A DNA stretch of 44,562 nt. Origin: Chloroflexota bacterium. Its GTDB lineage: Bacteria; Chloroflexota; Anaerolineae; Aggregatilineales; Phototrophicaceae. Shown piece by piece: positions 34,661-43,226 of this stretch. A program made the position numbers and the translations under genes. Numbering within the stretch: position 1 is the first letter of the stretch; the number at the start of each line of letters is the position of its first letter. A model generated the notes under the pieces. That model was not told the DNA's origin. It made no database searches and saw only the letters and a list, made by a program, of their open reading frames with translations. The stretch spans positions 1-44,562 of the forward strand of contig RFHA01000332.1 of assembly GCA_003696565.1 (NCBI GenBank), read 5' to 3'.

Positions 34661-36589
34661 TTAGAGTGATAATGACATGTCTGTATCATCAGGCGAAGGA
34701 GTTTCGCTAGAACTACTGGGGCGGAAGCGAGTTCGTAATTCTCGAATGGCTAATCCTGCTACTAGATACATCAATCGCCGTCCGCCGATTGATGCGGTTT
34801 CCCATGTCAGCGTTCGTAACCCACAAAAGACCAAAGCTGTGTAATACTCTGACCATTTATCATCTTCTGCAAGGCATTGTCTAGCAATCTCACGGATGTA
34901 ACGCACGGTTTCTAATCGTGCAATAGCTGGTGAGAGGGTAGTATCAATAAACTCCCCCCCATTCAGTTTTATAATGTGATTTACAACCATACGAGCAGCA
35001 TCCCAAGACCCATCTGTCGCGCTCATCACGTAGTCATTTAAGATGCTATTTTCTAATGTTACCCAATCAAAAATCGTGTGACCATCACGTGTATGAGCAA
35101 AATCAATCAGAAACGCGCTTTGGTTAGGACCAATCATGATATTGCCTGGATGTAAATCCCCATGAATTGTACACAGGGTACCGTTGACATAACTATCAAG
35201 TAAGCCTTCATAGGCTAAAATAGGGTTAGGGATTTTTTCTTTGTTATTGATGGGAATTTTTTCTGCTTGAGCGTCAAAATCTGGCTCTAACGCCCGTAAT
35301 GCAAGCAAGAGCTGCTGAGCGCGTGTTTGCCATACCGTGCCGACTAAGTTTTCAACCACTTCGCCACGATAATAAGTGTTTTCCTCTAAGTTGACCCCGC
35401 GAACCTCTATTTTGTAGGCATTAGTGGAATCTGTATTATTGCCAACAGCGAGTTGAATTGTGTTGCGATCCGGGTATACACGTTGTACGATGAAATTTTC
35501 AACTGCGACAACATCACCATAATCGAGTCTGCGGAGCTTAGCACGTTTAATTGGCATACGTATGACATGCCCATTTGAAGGAAATTCCTTTTGACTGAAT
35601 TCTAAAGTAAGTACAGGTGGGAGAAGCCAGTCATATTCACGCCAAACTTGGAAACGAAACGGACGATTTTGCTTCCACCAGCTATGACTGAAAGGCGGAA
35701 ATAGTTCATTCTTAAGCCATTCGCCAATGTCTTTTGGTGTCCAAGTAGCCATAATTGCCCGCAAATCTTTCGGTACACGGTCATAACCAGCGATCAAGGT
35801 ATATTTAATACCTGCTAGGTCGGATTGTTCTGGGGCGATTGGTTTATCTTCGATACGTGCTGTCATGGGCGGAAGTTTAGTTTTAACATGGGCTTCATAT
35901 CGTTGTGCTTCATCTAAAATGCTATCCACTTGGTTGATTTTAACAATAACAGCCGCGTCTTCACGTTTATCAACATGAATTGGCGTGACAACTAAAAGCG
36001 TTGCACTACTATATCCACTAGTCAGGCGACGTTCTACTCGAATTTGAGAATAGCCATAAAACATTCGCCTTAAAATAAAGGCTTCATCTCTAGAGAGTTT
36101 ATCAGTTGGCTCAAAATGTTGCCCAAAATCAATACGAATATATGGTTGTTGTGAGCTTGAATGTGTCGCTGTGTTTTGTGCTAACTCAATTAATTCGCGA
36201 GGGTTATTTAATCCAAGTGCAATTAATACACGCATCGGAATATTTTCATATTCTTCAAATAATGCGATTAAGATATCACGCTCATTGATTTGCTCACGCC
36301 CATTATCAAGTGCTAAGTCATTTGCAATACTGAGGATAACCTCTGCTCTTGGGGTTTTAGGAACATCTGCCCATAAGCGGTGCTTACCACCTTTTCCAAG
36401 TTTTCGGCGGATTGCGTTAATGACATATTCAGGGGTTAAGCCATAATGTTGAACAATGTGGCTTGCTAAGCTACCGCGAATTTGAAGCAATGCAATAAAC
36501 AGGTGTTCTGCGCCAATGTAAAAGTGCCTCATTCGGTAAGCTTCTTGTCTGGCGGCAATTAAAATGTCTTTAAGTTCGATATTGGGCAT
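34661..36589 (-). CDS. Clp-N domain fused to an aminoglycoside-phosphotransferase-like kinase
   Basis: 642 aa. Residues 1-140 are a double Clp N-terminal domain (AYRMRHFYIGAEHLFIALL and RAEVILSIANDLAL), normally the substrate/adaptor-binding part of ClpA/ClpC, here without any AAA+ module. Residues about 180-620 are a phosphotransferase of the APH/choline-kinase type: a beta-rich N-lobe with probable ATP Lys217 (AAVIVK), the catalytic loop HGDLHPGN (476-483) and the metal-binding Asp496 in IDFAH. A separate domain of about 90 residues (about 325-415, beta-rich) is inserted between the lobes. Both catalytic acids are present, so activity is plausible, but the substrate is unknown. Seven bases after the FHA gene and 86 before the kinase-STAND gene; same strand. 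Confidence 0.85.
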   Translation of the reverse strand: MPNIELKDILIAARQEAYRMRHFYIGAEHLFIALLQIRGSLASHIVQHYGLTPEYVINAIRRKLGKGGKHRLWADVPKTPRAEVILSIANDLALDNGREQINERDILIALFEEYENIPMRVLIALGLNNPRELIELAQNTATHSSSQQPYIRIDFGQHFEPTDKLSRDEAFILRRMFYGYSQIRVERRLTSGYSSATLLVVTPIHVDKREDAAVIVKINQVDSILDEAQRYEAHVKTKLPPMTARIEDKPIAPEQSDLAGIKYTLIAGYDRVPKDLRAIMATWTPKDIGEWLKNELFPPFSHSWWKQNRPFRFQVWREYDWLLPPVLTLEFSQKEFPSNGHVIRMPIKRAKLRRLDYGDVVAVENFIVQRVYPDRNTIQLAVGNNTDSTNAYKIEVRGVNLEENTYYRGEVVENLVGTVWQTRAQQLLLALRALEPDFDAQAEKIPINNKEKIPNPILAYEGLLDSYVNGTLCTIHGDLHPGNIMIGPNQSAFLIDFAHTRDGHTIFDWVTLENSILNDYVMSATDGSWDAARMVVNHIIKLNGGEFIDTTLSPAIARLETVRYIREIARQCLAEDDKWSEYYTALVFCGLRTLTWETASIGGRRLMYLVAGLAIRELRTRFRPSSSSETPSPDDTDMSLSL

Positions 36590-36596
36590 AAGCTAA

Positions 36597-36950
36597 TTAC
36601 TCTATCGTTTCGATCCGCAACCAGGTTTTTCCTATACGGAATAGTTGATGTGTATTGAGGATAACAGTGTCTTGTATAGGGATGTCATTAAAAAAATCGT
36701 CGGGGTTTTCTAAAAAGGAGCCATTTGTACTTTTACAATCTTCCAGTAACCAATGACCTGCCTCATAAATAATATTAGCATGCCAGCGGGAGATGTAAGT
36801 ATCACTCTTTAAGCAGATGTCATTTTCATCTTTGCGTCCAATGCTAAGTCGCCATTTGCCTTGATCTTGTTGACCATCCCCCCTGGAGGAGTCGTATTCC
36901 AAGGTGTTGCCATCTTCTACACCGCTCATGATGGTAATTGTGATTTTCAA
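36597..36950 (-). CDS. FHA-domain protein
   Basis: A single forkhead-associated domain of about 117 aa, which binds phosphothreonine peptides. The conserved phosphopeptide-binding residues are visible: SIGRKDEN, the SRWHA motif and the CKSTNGSFL motif. I place the start at the TTG at 36950 because GGAGG lies exactly six bases upstream and the product then begins with the first FHA strand; upstream ATGs (37004, 36974) lack ribosome sites. It heads the block containing the Clp-N kinase and the Ser/Thr kinase, and could read phosphothreonines made by the latter. Confidence 0.88.
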   Translation of the reverse strand: MKITITIMSGVEDGNTLEYDSSRGDGQQDQGKWRLSIGRKDENDICLKSDTYISRWHANIIYEAGHWLLEDCKSTNGSFLENPDDFFNDIPIQDTVILNTHQLFRIGKTWLRIETIE

Positions 36951-37052
36951 GAATCGCCTCCGGTAGCACACCATATTGATTTCAGTATAACCTAAAACGT
37001 TCAATTGGATACAAGGAAACGTTTCAGATTATGTTACAATTATTTTAATTCT

Positions 37053-37080
37053 TTGCGCTTCTTACAATTTATGATATAGT
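37053..37080 (+). promoter_or_regulatory. Candidate promoter upstream of the SAM riboswitch
   Basis: TTGCGC (37053-37058), 16-base spacer, TATAGT (37075-37080). A start near 37087 would produce a leader holding the whole SAM-I aptamer. Confidence 0.5.
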
Positions 37081-37110
37081 TGAACTCAATTAACAACCCC
37101 ATACACAGAT

Positions 37111-37224
37111 ACTCTTATCCAGAGCAGTGGAGGGACCGGCCCTTTGAAGCTGCGGCAACCGTCACTTACATGAGGTGAAATGGTGCCAACTCCGACAGGT
37201 GGAATACCTGACAGATGAGAGGAA
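37111..37224 (+). ncRNA. SAM-I (S-box) riboswitch
   Basis: The S-box core is unmistakable: CTTATCCAGAGCAGTGGAGG, GGACCGGCCC, GCGGCAACC, GGTGCCAACTCC and CAGATGAGAG. P1 forms between TCTTATC (37113-37119) and GATGAGA (37214-37220). No T-tract terminator follows. Instead CTCTCCT (37236-37242) can pair either with GAGAG at the end of P1 or with the Shine-Dalgarno GGGAGAG (37298-37304), which suggests translational control of the next gene. Confidence 0.95.
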
Positions 37225-37309
37225 GTCTAATAAGGCTCTCCTAAAAAACCCGGATGTTTGAGTAAGCAAGTGTCTGGGGTGATATGACAACAACTGAGGG
37301 AGAGTGAGC

Positions 37310-38524
37310 ATGATTTACCCAACGGAACGAAATCAACAACAAGGTCATAATACTCGCGCGGTACATGGGGGTACACAGCGCAATAAAGCGTTTGATTCCT
37401 TGACAACGCCCATTATTCAAACAGCGACTTATACATTTAACAAAACTCAGGATTTAATTGACTTTATGGAAAGTAAGACCTGGGGAGATGGCAATGATCG
37501 TGGTGAATATGGGCGTTATGGTAATCCAACGGTTGCTGCTGTAGAAGCAAAAATCGCTGCATTGGATGGCGCAGAAGATGCAGTGTTATATGCATCTGGC
37601 ATGAACGCCGTCACATCATTGCTGCTCACAATCTTACCAACCGGATCACATATCGTGATGACGAGTGATTGCTATCGCCGTACTCGTCAATTTTGTCAAA
37701 CATTTTTGGCACGTTTTGGTATTGAAACAACCGTTGTTTTAAACGGAGATTATGAAGCGTTAGAATCAGCGATTATTCCCCGTAAAACACGCTTTATCAT
37801 CTCTGAAAGCCCGACAAACCCTTATTTACGTATTGCCGATTTAGATCGTATTGCACATTTAGGGAAAAAATATCGCTGTTTGACATTAATTGATAGCACA
37901 TTTGCTACACCGATCAACCAACGTCCGATTGAATGGGGAATCGATTTTGTGTTGCATAGTGCAACTAAATATCTTTCTGGTCATAATGATTTACTGGCAG
38001 GCAGCGTAAGTGGGCGGGCAGATCGGATTAAAGCATTAAAGGATGCACGTGGCGTGCTTGGTGGGGTGGTTGATCCACAAAGTGCTTATCTGTTGGAACG
38101 GGGTATAAAAACATTGGGAGTTCGTGTACGGCAACAAAATCAAACGGCGATGGCTGTTGCGAAGTTTTTGGAAGGACATCCTAAAATTGAACGTGTGTGG
38201 TATCCTGGGTTGGAATCACATCCTGATTATGAAATCGCTGTGCAGCAAATGAATGGATTTGGTGGCGTGGTGAGTTTTGAGGTATATGGTGATTTACAAA
38301 CAACAGCGCGCTTTATTGATGCCTTACAAATTCCATATATTGCTCCAAGTTTAGGTGGGGTAGAAAGTTTGATCGAACAGCCTGCGCTGATGAGCTATTA
38401 TGAAAAAACGACCGAAGAACGTTTGGCATTAGGCATCAAGGATAATCTTGTGCGCTTTGCTATTGGTATTGAAGATACACAAGACATCCTTGATGATTTG
38501 GAACAAGCCTTACAAACGTGTTAA
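37310..38524 (+). CDS. metB: Cystathionine gamma-synthase, plant-like
   Basis: A PLP enzyme of the Cys/Met metabolism family, joining an activated homoserine with cysteine to give cystathionine on the way to methionine. PLP Lys220 lies in HSATKYLSGHND; YGRYGNPT and SPTNP are family motifs. Long stretches (TPIIQTATYTFNKTQDLIDF, DSTFATPINQ, NLVRFAIGIED) look closer to plant cystathionine gamma-synthases than to E. coli MetB. Plant enzymes use O-phosphohomoserine, and thrB is nearby. The ATG at 37310 has GGGAG seven bases upstream; a GTG at 37304 overlaps that site and is unlikely. The SAM-I riboswitch regulates it. 404 aa. O-acetylhomoserine sulfhydrylase or methionine gamma-lyase activity cannot be ruled out from sequence. 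Confidence 0.88.
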   Translation: MIYPTERNQQQGHNTRAVHGGTQRNKAFDSLTTPIIQTATYTFNKTQDLIDFMESKTWGDGNDRGEYGRYGNPTVAAVEAKIAALDGAEDAVLYASGMNAVTSLLLTILPTGSHIVMTSDCYRRTRQFCQTFLARFGIETTVVLNGDYEALESAIIPRKTRFIISESPTNPYLRIADLDRIAHLGKKYRCLTLIDSTFATPINQRPIEWGIDFVLHSATKYLSGHNDLLAGSVSGRADRIKALKDARGVLGGVVDPQSAYLLERGIKTLGVRVRQQNQTAMAVAKFLEGHPKIERVWYPGLESHPDYEIAVQQMNGFGGVVSFEVYGDLQTTARFIDALQIPYIAPSLGGVESLIEQPALMSYYEKTTEERLALGIKDNLVRFAIGIEDTQDILDDLEQALQTC

Positions 38525-39054
38525 ACCTCGCGCTTGATGATTTTGCCATGCGTCTCGAAATGTTGATGATAAAATTCCGAGCGTGTTAAACCGGATTCAT
38601 CACGTAATCGATAAAGCTCATGGCGATTATTGGTTTGTTGTGCAGGGGTGAGCAGCATTCGGGTGGCTGTTCCACCCCCAATACCGTTTAATGCATCTTC
38701 AATTTGAGGAACATGCCACCAAAATAAATCGTGTGGTAGGTTGTCTAACGTGAACCAACCAGTATCAATCACTTCCTCAACTTGAGGGCAAAGCGTTCCG
38801 CCAATAATCTCACCGACGAATAACGCGCCATGTATATCTTGCCCACCGCCAAGCCGTGCGTAGATTCCAACCAAATGTGTTAAACGCACATCATAACCGG
38901 TCTCTTCTTTTGCTTCACGGATGGCGGTTTGCGCTTGTGATTCGCCGGGTTCACTCATCCCACCAGGTAAACACCACACTTCAAAATCTTCTCGTTTGGT
39001 TAGTAGAATTTTTCCGTCTTTGATAATTGCGATATTCGCACCGAACATTGTCAT
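38521..39054 (-). CDS. Nudix hydrolase
   Basis: 177 aa with a complete Nudix box (GGMSEPGESQAQTAIREAKE then ETG, about 31-53), matching Gx5Ex7REUxEExGU. Nudix enzymes cleave nucleoside diphosphates linked to another group; the substrate cannot be deduced. The C-terminal 40 residues are an extra segment. Its ATG overlaps the thrC stop by one base (TAATG on the minus strand) and its 3' end overlaps that of the cystathionine synthase gene by four bases, tail to tail. Confidence 0.9.
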   Translation of the reverse strand: MTMFGANIAIIKDGKILLTKREDFEVWCLPGGMSEPGESQAQTAIREAKEETGYDVRLTHLVGIYARLGGGQDIHGALFVGEIIGGTLCPQVEEVIDTGWFTLDNLPHDLFWWHVPQIEDALNGIGGGTATRMLLTPAQQTNNRHELYRLRDESGLTRSEFYHQHFETHGKIIKREV

Positions 39055-40361
39055 TATTCGCGCTCCGTTAGTAATTTTATAATGCTGCGAGCATCACCAA
39101 CCGCTTGTAACAGTTGATTTGGGTATGATGCGGATAGATTATCCAGTGTGTTTTGATGATACTTGATGGTAGCATCTGGGTCTTTTAATAGATGTCCAGT
39201 CAGAATACCAACAACCGTTTGTCCAGCTTGAATAATGCCTGTTTGTGTGAGCTTGCGTACGCCGGCTAATGAACAAGCTGATGCTGGCTCACAACCGATA
39301 CCTTGTGCATCAATGAGGGCTTTAGCATCCATGATTTCTTGATCAGTCACTTTTTCTACAACGCCGTTTGTTTGGCGTAGAGCACGTACTGCTTTGGGGT
39401 AGTTAACCGGATTACCAATTTTTATAGCAGTGGCGATTGTATTCGCTTTCATAGGAGTTAGTTCATCTATACCACGCTGATAGTCTTTGATATCGGGGTT
39501 TGGCTGGTAGCTATGGAACAAAGGGCTGGCTCCTTCTGCTTGTATGACGGCAATACGTGGTAATTTATCAATTAAGCCTAGCTCATAAAGTTCGACCAAT
39601 CCCTTACCAAATGCAGATGTATTGCCTAAATTCCCGCCTGGTACGACGATCCAATCTGGAGCTTGCCATTTGAGTTGTTGGATGACCTCGAACATGATGG
39701 TTTTTTGTCCCTCTAACCGAAAAGGATTTACGGAATTCAACACATAAATCCCTAATTGGGCAGAGACTTCTCGCACAAGCTCTAAGTTGCGGTCAAAATC
39801 TGCATCAATTTGTATACAGGTTGCCCCATAAGCAATTGCTTGAGACAACTTGCCAAGGGCGATATTTTTGTTTTCGAAAAAGATAATGCCTTGAATGCCA
39901 GCAGAGGCAGCATAAGCAGCTAACGCGGCAGATGTGTTACCAGTTGATGCACAAGCTACTCGTTGCATCCCTAGAACTCTTGCCTGGGTTACCCCTCCGG
40001 TCATACCGCGATCTTTGAATGATCCAGTGGGGTTTTCTCCTTCATGTTTAAGATATAAGTTGGAAACACCTGCCCACGCCGCTAATTTAGGAACATGATA
40101 TAGGTTGGTGTTGCCTTCTGGCTTGCTAACAATGAATTTCTTATCTAGATCAGGATAGATCAGCTCTTTGTATCGCCATACACCGCTGTTGTAAGGTGCT
40201 TGTAGTGCCCCTAAACGGCTATCGAATAATTCACGTGAGATCAAAGTGCGATTGAATTCATGTTTGACATCCAGCAGACCGCCACAGGCTTCACACGTAT
40301 AAATTACCTGATTAATTGGGTATTGCTTTTGGCAATCCATACATTGCAGGAAACTAGCCAT
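39054..40361 (-). CDS. thrC: Threonine synthase
   Basis: Converts O-phosphohomoserine to threonine with PLP. PLP Lys116 lies in ENPTGSFKDRG, and GGNLGN binds the cofactor phosphate. An N-terminal zinc ribbon (Cys7, Cys10, Cys23, Cys26) is typical of one branch of the family. 435 aa. ATG with GAGG upstream. It is divergent from thrB across only 29 bases and translationally linked to the Nudix gene. Confidence 0.95.
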   Translation of the reverse strand: MASFLQCMDCQKQYPINQVIYTCEACGGLLDVKHEFNRTLISRELFDSRLGALQAPYNSGVWRYKELIYPDLDKKFIVSKPEGNTNLYHVPKLAAWAGVSNLYLKHEGENPTGSFKDRGMTGGVTQARVLGMQRVACASTGNTSAALAAYAASAGIQGIIFFENKNIALGKLSQAIAYGATCIQIDADFDRNLELVREVSAQLGIYVLNSVNPFRLEGQKTIMFEVIQQLKWQAPDWIVVPGGNLGNTSAFGKGLVELYELGLIDKLPRIAVIQAEGASPLFHSYQPNPDIKDYQRGIDELTPMKANTIATAIKIGNPVNYPKAVRALRQTNGVVEKVTDQEIMDAKALIDAQGIGCEPASACSLAGVRKLTQTGIIQAGQTVVGILTGHLLKDPDATIKYHQNTLDNLSASYPNQLLQAVGDARSIIKLLTERE

Positions 40362-40390
40362 TGATGTAACCTCATTTGTTGTAAGATTTC

Positions 40391-41359
40391 ATGGATAAAA
40401 GGATAGCACCTTTGACAACTTTTAACAGTGCAGAAGCGTATGCTCCCGCTAGTATGGGTAATGTTGGGGTTGGTTTTGATATTTTAGGGCTTGCCTTTTG
40501 TGAGCCGGGGGATATCGTTCGTGTAGAACGTCGTCTTGATGGGACGGATATAGTCATTGAATCGATTGAGGGGGATGGCGGTGTTTTACCGCGTGATGCG
40601 GCTAAAAATACTGCCTCTGTGGCAGTGAAAGCGTTTTTGAAAATGATTGACGCATCATCTGGGGTTTGTATCTCTCTCAAAAAAGGATTGCCTTTATCAA
40701 GCGGACTAGGAAGTAGTGCGGCTAGTGCTGTGGCGGCTGTTGTAGCAGTAAATGCACTTTTTGGAGAGCCATTAAGTTGCGAAGAGCTGTTACCTGCTTG
40801 TTTAGAGGGAGAAGCGTTAGTCAGTGGATATCATGCGGATAATGTTGGTCCGAGTTTACTGGGTGGGATTACCTTAATCACTGGAACATCAATACAAGAT
40901 ATTTACCGATTACCTGTACCGGAAAATATGCACTTTGCATTGATTACACCAAATATTGCTGTGCCAACAGTAGAAGCGCGGGCTGTGTTACCACAGATGA
41001 TCTCACTTAAACAGATGGTGTCTCAAACCGGGGCAGTTGCTCGTTTGATTGATGCGCTATACCGAAATGATTTGCAAGCTGTGGTGCAGGCGATGGAAAG
41101 TGATGAGGTTGTTGAACCAGCACGAGCTATGTTGATGCCATTGCTGAATGAAGCCAGGACACTTGCAAAGCAAAAGGGGGCGTTAGGATTGGTCATTAGT
41201 GGGGCTGGTCCAACTTTATGCGCAGTGTGTGATTCGAGCAAAACAGCGGTACACGTTGCAGATGCACTACAAGGGCTTTATGATGAGGCAAAAATTGGTG
41301 GGGTTGCCCGAGTTACTAAGGTTGACCAAACCGGTGCAAGAGTATTGAACGTCCTTTAA
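40391..41359 (+). CDS. thrB: Homoserine kinase
   Basis: A GHMP kinase that phosphorylates homoserine to O-phosphohomoserine, the branch point to threonine (ThrC) and, in plant-like pathways, methionine. Motif 1 is APASMGNVGVGFD, motif 2 the P-loop-like GLPLSSGLGSSAAS, and motif 3 SGAGPTLCAV near the C-terminus. 322 aa from the ATG at 40391. A TTG at 40412 preceded by AAAAGGA eight bases upstream may be the true start; it would give 315 aa and an N-terminus nearer the usual length. Divergent from thrC. Confidence 0.95.
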   Translation: MDKRIAPLTTFNSAEAYAPASMGNVGVGFDILGLAFCEPGDIVRVERRLDGTDIVIESIEGDGGVLPRDAAKNTASVAVKAFLKMIDASSGVCISLKKGLPLSSGLGSSAASAVAAVVAVNALFGEPLSCEELLPACLEGEALVSGYHADNVGPSLLGGITLITGTSIQDIYRLPVPENMHFALITPNIAVPTVEARAVLPQMISLKQMVSQTGAVARLIDALYRNDLQAVVQAMESDEVVEPARAMLMPLLNEARTLAKQKGALGLVISGAGPTLCAVCDSSKTAVHVADALQGLYDEAKIGGVARVTKVDQTGARVLNVL

Positions 41360-41402
41360 TTACCCCATTAGATAGGGTATAGTTACTGCAATAAAATAAC
41401 AA

Positions 41403-41433
41403 GCCTGATTTGTGAAATAATTGACAATCAGGC
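41403..41433. repeat. Inverted repeat overlapping the aldehyde dehydrogenase promoter
   Basis: GCCTGATT (41403-41410) and AATCAGGC (41426-41433), perfectly complementary. It may be the thrB transcription end (hairpin without a good T-tract) or an operator covering the -35 element. Confidence 0.6.
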
Positions 41434-41449
41434 AGTATATTTCTATACT
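41421..41449 (+). promoter_or_regulatory. Strong sigma-70-type promoter for the aldehyde dehydrogenase
   Basis: Perfect TTGACA (41421-41426), 17-base spacer, TATACT (41444-41449), about 27 bases before the start codon. The last base of the -35 and the start of the spacer lie in an inverted repeat. Confidence 0.85.
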
Positions 41450-41475
41450 TCTTAAGCGGAAAGAGATATTTTATT

Positions 41476-42954
41476 ATGTCACAAACAGTTAATCATTTTA
41501 TCGGTGGTCAATTTACCCCGTCACAATCTGGTCAGACATTTGAAAGCTATAATCCTGCAACAGAAGAGCTAGTAGCTGTAGCTGCTAAAGGTGATGCGGT
41601 GGATGTGGATGCGGCAGTTCAAGCAGCTAAAGCTGCTTATCAGAATTGGCGATTAATGCCTGCACCACGCCGAGGTGAGATTCTGTATCGTGTGGCGGAG
41701 ATTCTGCAAGAACGCAAGGATAAAATCGCCCGTTTGATGACAACCGAAATGGGTAAGGTATTGGCGGAAGCCCGCGGCGATGTGCAGGAAGCCATTGACA
41801 TGGCATATTATATGGGGGGGGAAGGTCGCCGGTTACTAGGCTATACTGCTCCGGTGGAAATGCCTAATAAGTTTGGTATGGCTATTCGTGACTCGGTTGG
41901 GATTGTTGGTTTAGTCACCCCCTGGAACTTTCCAGTTGCTGTGCCAAGTTGGAAGATTTTACCCGCTTTAGTTGCAGGTAATTGTGTTGTCTGGAAACCT
42001 GGTGAAGATTGCCCAGCGGTCTCAATTATGTTTGCAGAAGTATTTAAGGATGCTGGCTTGCCAGATGGTGTTCTGAATGTTGTCCTTGGGGCAGGGGAGA
42101 CCGGTGCTGCACTTGTTAATCATCCTGATGTCCGTGTTATCTCTTTTACAGGCTCCACAGATACTGGGTTGAAGGTTTATACTCAAGCAGCAGCATTAGG
42201 CAAAAAAGTAACGCTTGAAATGGGTGGCAAAAACGCCATCATCGTGCTGGATGATGCTAACCTAAATTTAGCGGTTGATGCCATTAACTGGAGTGCATTT
42301 GGGACAACCGGACAACGTTGTACAGCAACAAGCCGGTTGATTGTCCAGAAAGGGATCAAATCGCGCTTGGTAGAAGCCTTAGTTGCAAAAGCAAAATCAC
42401 TTAAGTTGGGTTTTGGATTAGAGGATGGTGTAGAAGTTGGTCCATTAGTTAACCAAAAAGCACTGAACAAAGTTTCCAGCTATATGGATGTGGCGAAAGC
42501 AGAAGGTGTGAATGTTCTGGTTGGTGGGAAGCGTCCATCTGATATGCCCAAAGGCTTTTTCTTTGAGCCAACTTTATTAGACGGCGTTAAGGCGGGTATG
42601 CGTGTTGAGCAGGAAGAAATTTTTGGTCCTGTACTTTCTATAATAGAGGTTGAAACATTTGAAGAAGCAATCCGCATTAATAACAGTGTGAAGTATGGCT
42701 TATCTAGCAGTATTTTTACTGAAAATGTCAATGCAGCTTTCCGCGCTATCCGTGATTTAACAACTGGTATCGTGTATATTAACCATGGCACAACTGGTGC
42801 AGAAATTCAGTTCCCGTTTGGTGGAACACGTGGTACTGGTAATGGCATGCGTGAAGCAGGTCAAGCAGGTTTAGATAGCTTTACAGAGTGGAAATCTGTT
42901 TATGTGGATTACAGCGGACAACTGCAACGTGCACAAATTGATAATCGTGAATAA
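41476..42954 (+). CDS. NAD(P)-dependent aldehyde dehydrogenase
   Basis: Oxidises an aldehyde to the acid. 492 aa, with TPWNFP (148-153), the nucleotide-binding GSTDTG (226-231), general base Glu248 in LEMGGKN and catalytic Cys282 in TGQRCTA. Overall it looks nearest to semialdehyde dehydrogenases such as ketoglutarate semialdehyde dehydrogenase, judged by segments such as [17 protein letters not shown], but the substrate is not certain. Monocistronic, with its own near-consensus promoter. Confidence 0.93.
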   Translation: MSQTVNHFIGGQFTPSQSGQTFESYNPATEELVAVAAKGDAVDVDAAVQAAKAAYQNWRLMPAPRRGEILYRVAEILQERKDKIARLMTTEMGKVLAEARGDVQEAIDMAYYMGGEGRRLLGYTAPVEMPNKFGMAIRDSVGIVGLVTPWNFPVAVPSWKILPALVAGNCVVWKPGEDCPAVSIMFAEVFKDAGLPDGVLNVVLGAGETGAALVNHPDVRVISFTGSTDTGLKVYTQAAALGKKVTLEMGGKNAIIVLDDANLNLAVDAINWSAFGTTGQRCTATSRLIVQKGIKSRLVEALVAKAKSLKLGFGLEDGVEVGPLVNQKALNKVSSYMDVAKAEGVNVLVGGKRPSDMPKGFFFEPTLLDGVKAGMRVEQEEIFGPVLSIIEVETFEEAIRINNSVKYGLSSSIFTENVNAAFRAIRDLTTGIVYINHGTTGAEIQFPFGGTRGTGNGMREAGQAGLDSFTEWKSVYVDYSGQLQRAQIDNRE

Positions 42955-42995
42955 GCGAGATACTCATCTGTTTTTTGGTCGATATTTAGGGCAAA

Positions 42996-43226
42996 ATGGT
43001 GTATCCTGATAGTGATATGCCACTGTACTGGGAAGCTGAGTATGAAATTGTACAGGCATTAATAGTGGCTTACCCGGAAGTGGATGTTGAAAGTGTGGGG
43101 TTAGATCAACTCTATAAATGGATCGTTGCTTTACCTAATTTTGCTGATGATCCTGAGTTAGTGAATGACAATATCTTAAGCGGTATTTTGCGTGAATGGT
43201 ACGAGGAGATCAATGAGTACAATTAA
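42996..43226 (+). CDS. iscX: IscX-like Fe-S assembly protein
   Basis: 76 aa, similar to IscX (YfhJ): a W near the N-terminus (YWEAEYEI), the [19 protein letters not shown] stretch, the acidic NFADDPEL motif and the C-terminal [11 protein letters not shown]. IscX is an acidic helical partner of IscS and frataxin that tunes iron-sulfur cluster assembly. No other isc gene is in the window. It overlaps nuoB by 14 bases, so it is likely made together with complex I. An internal ATG (43017) gives a 69-aa product nearer E. coli IscX in length but lacks a ribosome site. Confidence 0.82.
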   Translation: MVYPDSDMPLYWEAEYEIVQALIVAYPEVDVESVGLDQLYKWIVALPNFADDPELVNDNILSGILREWYEEINEYN

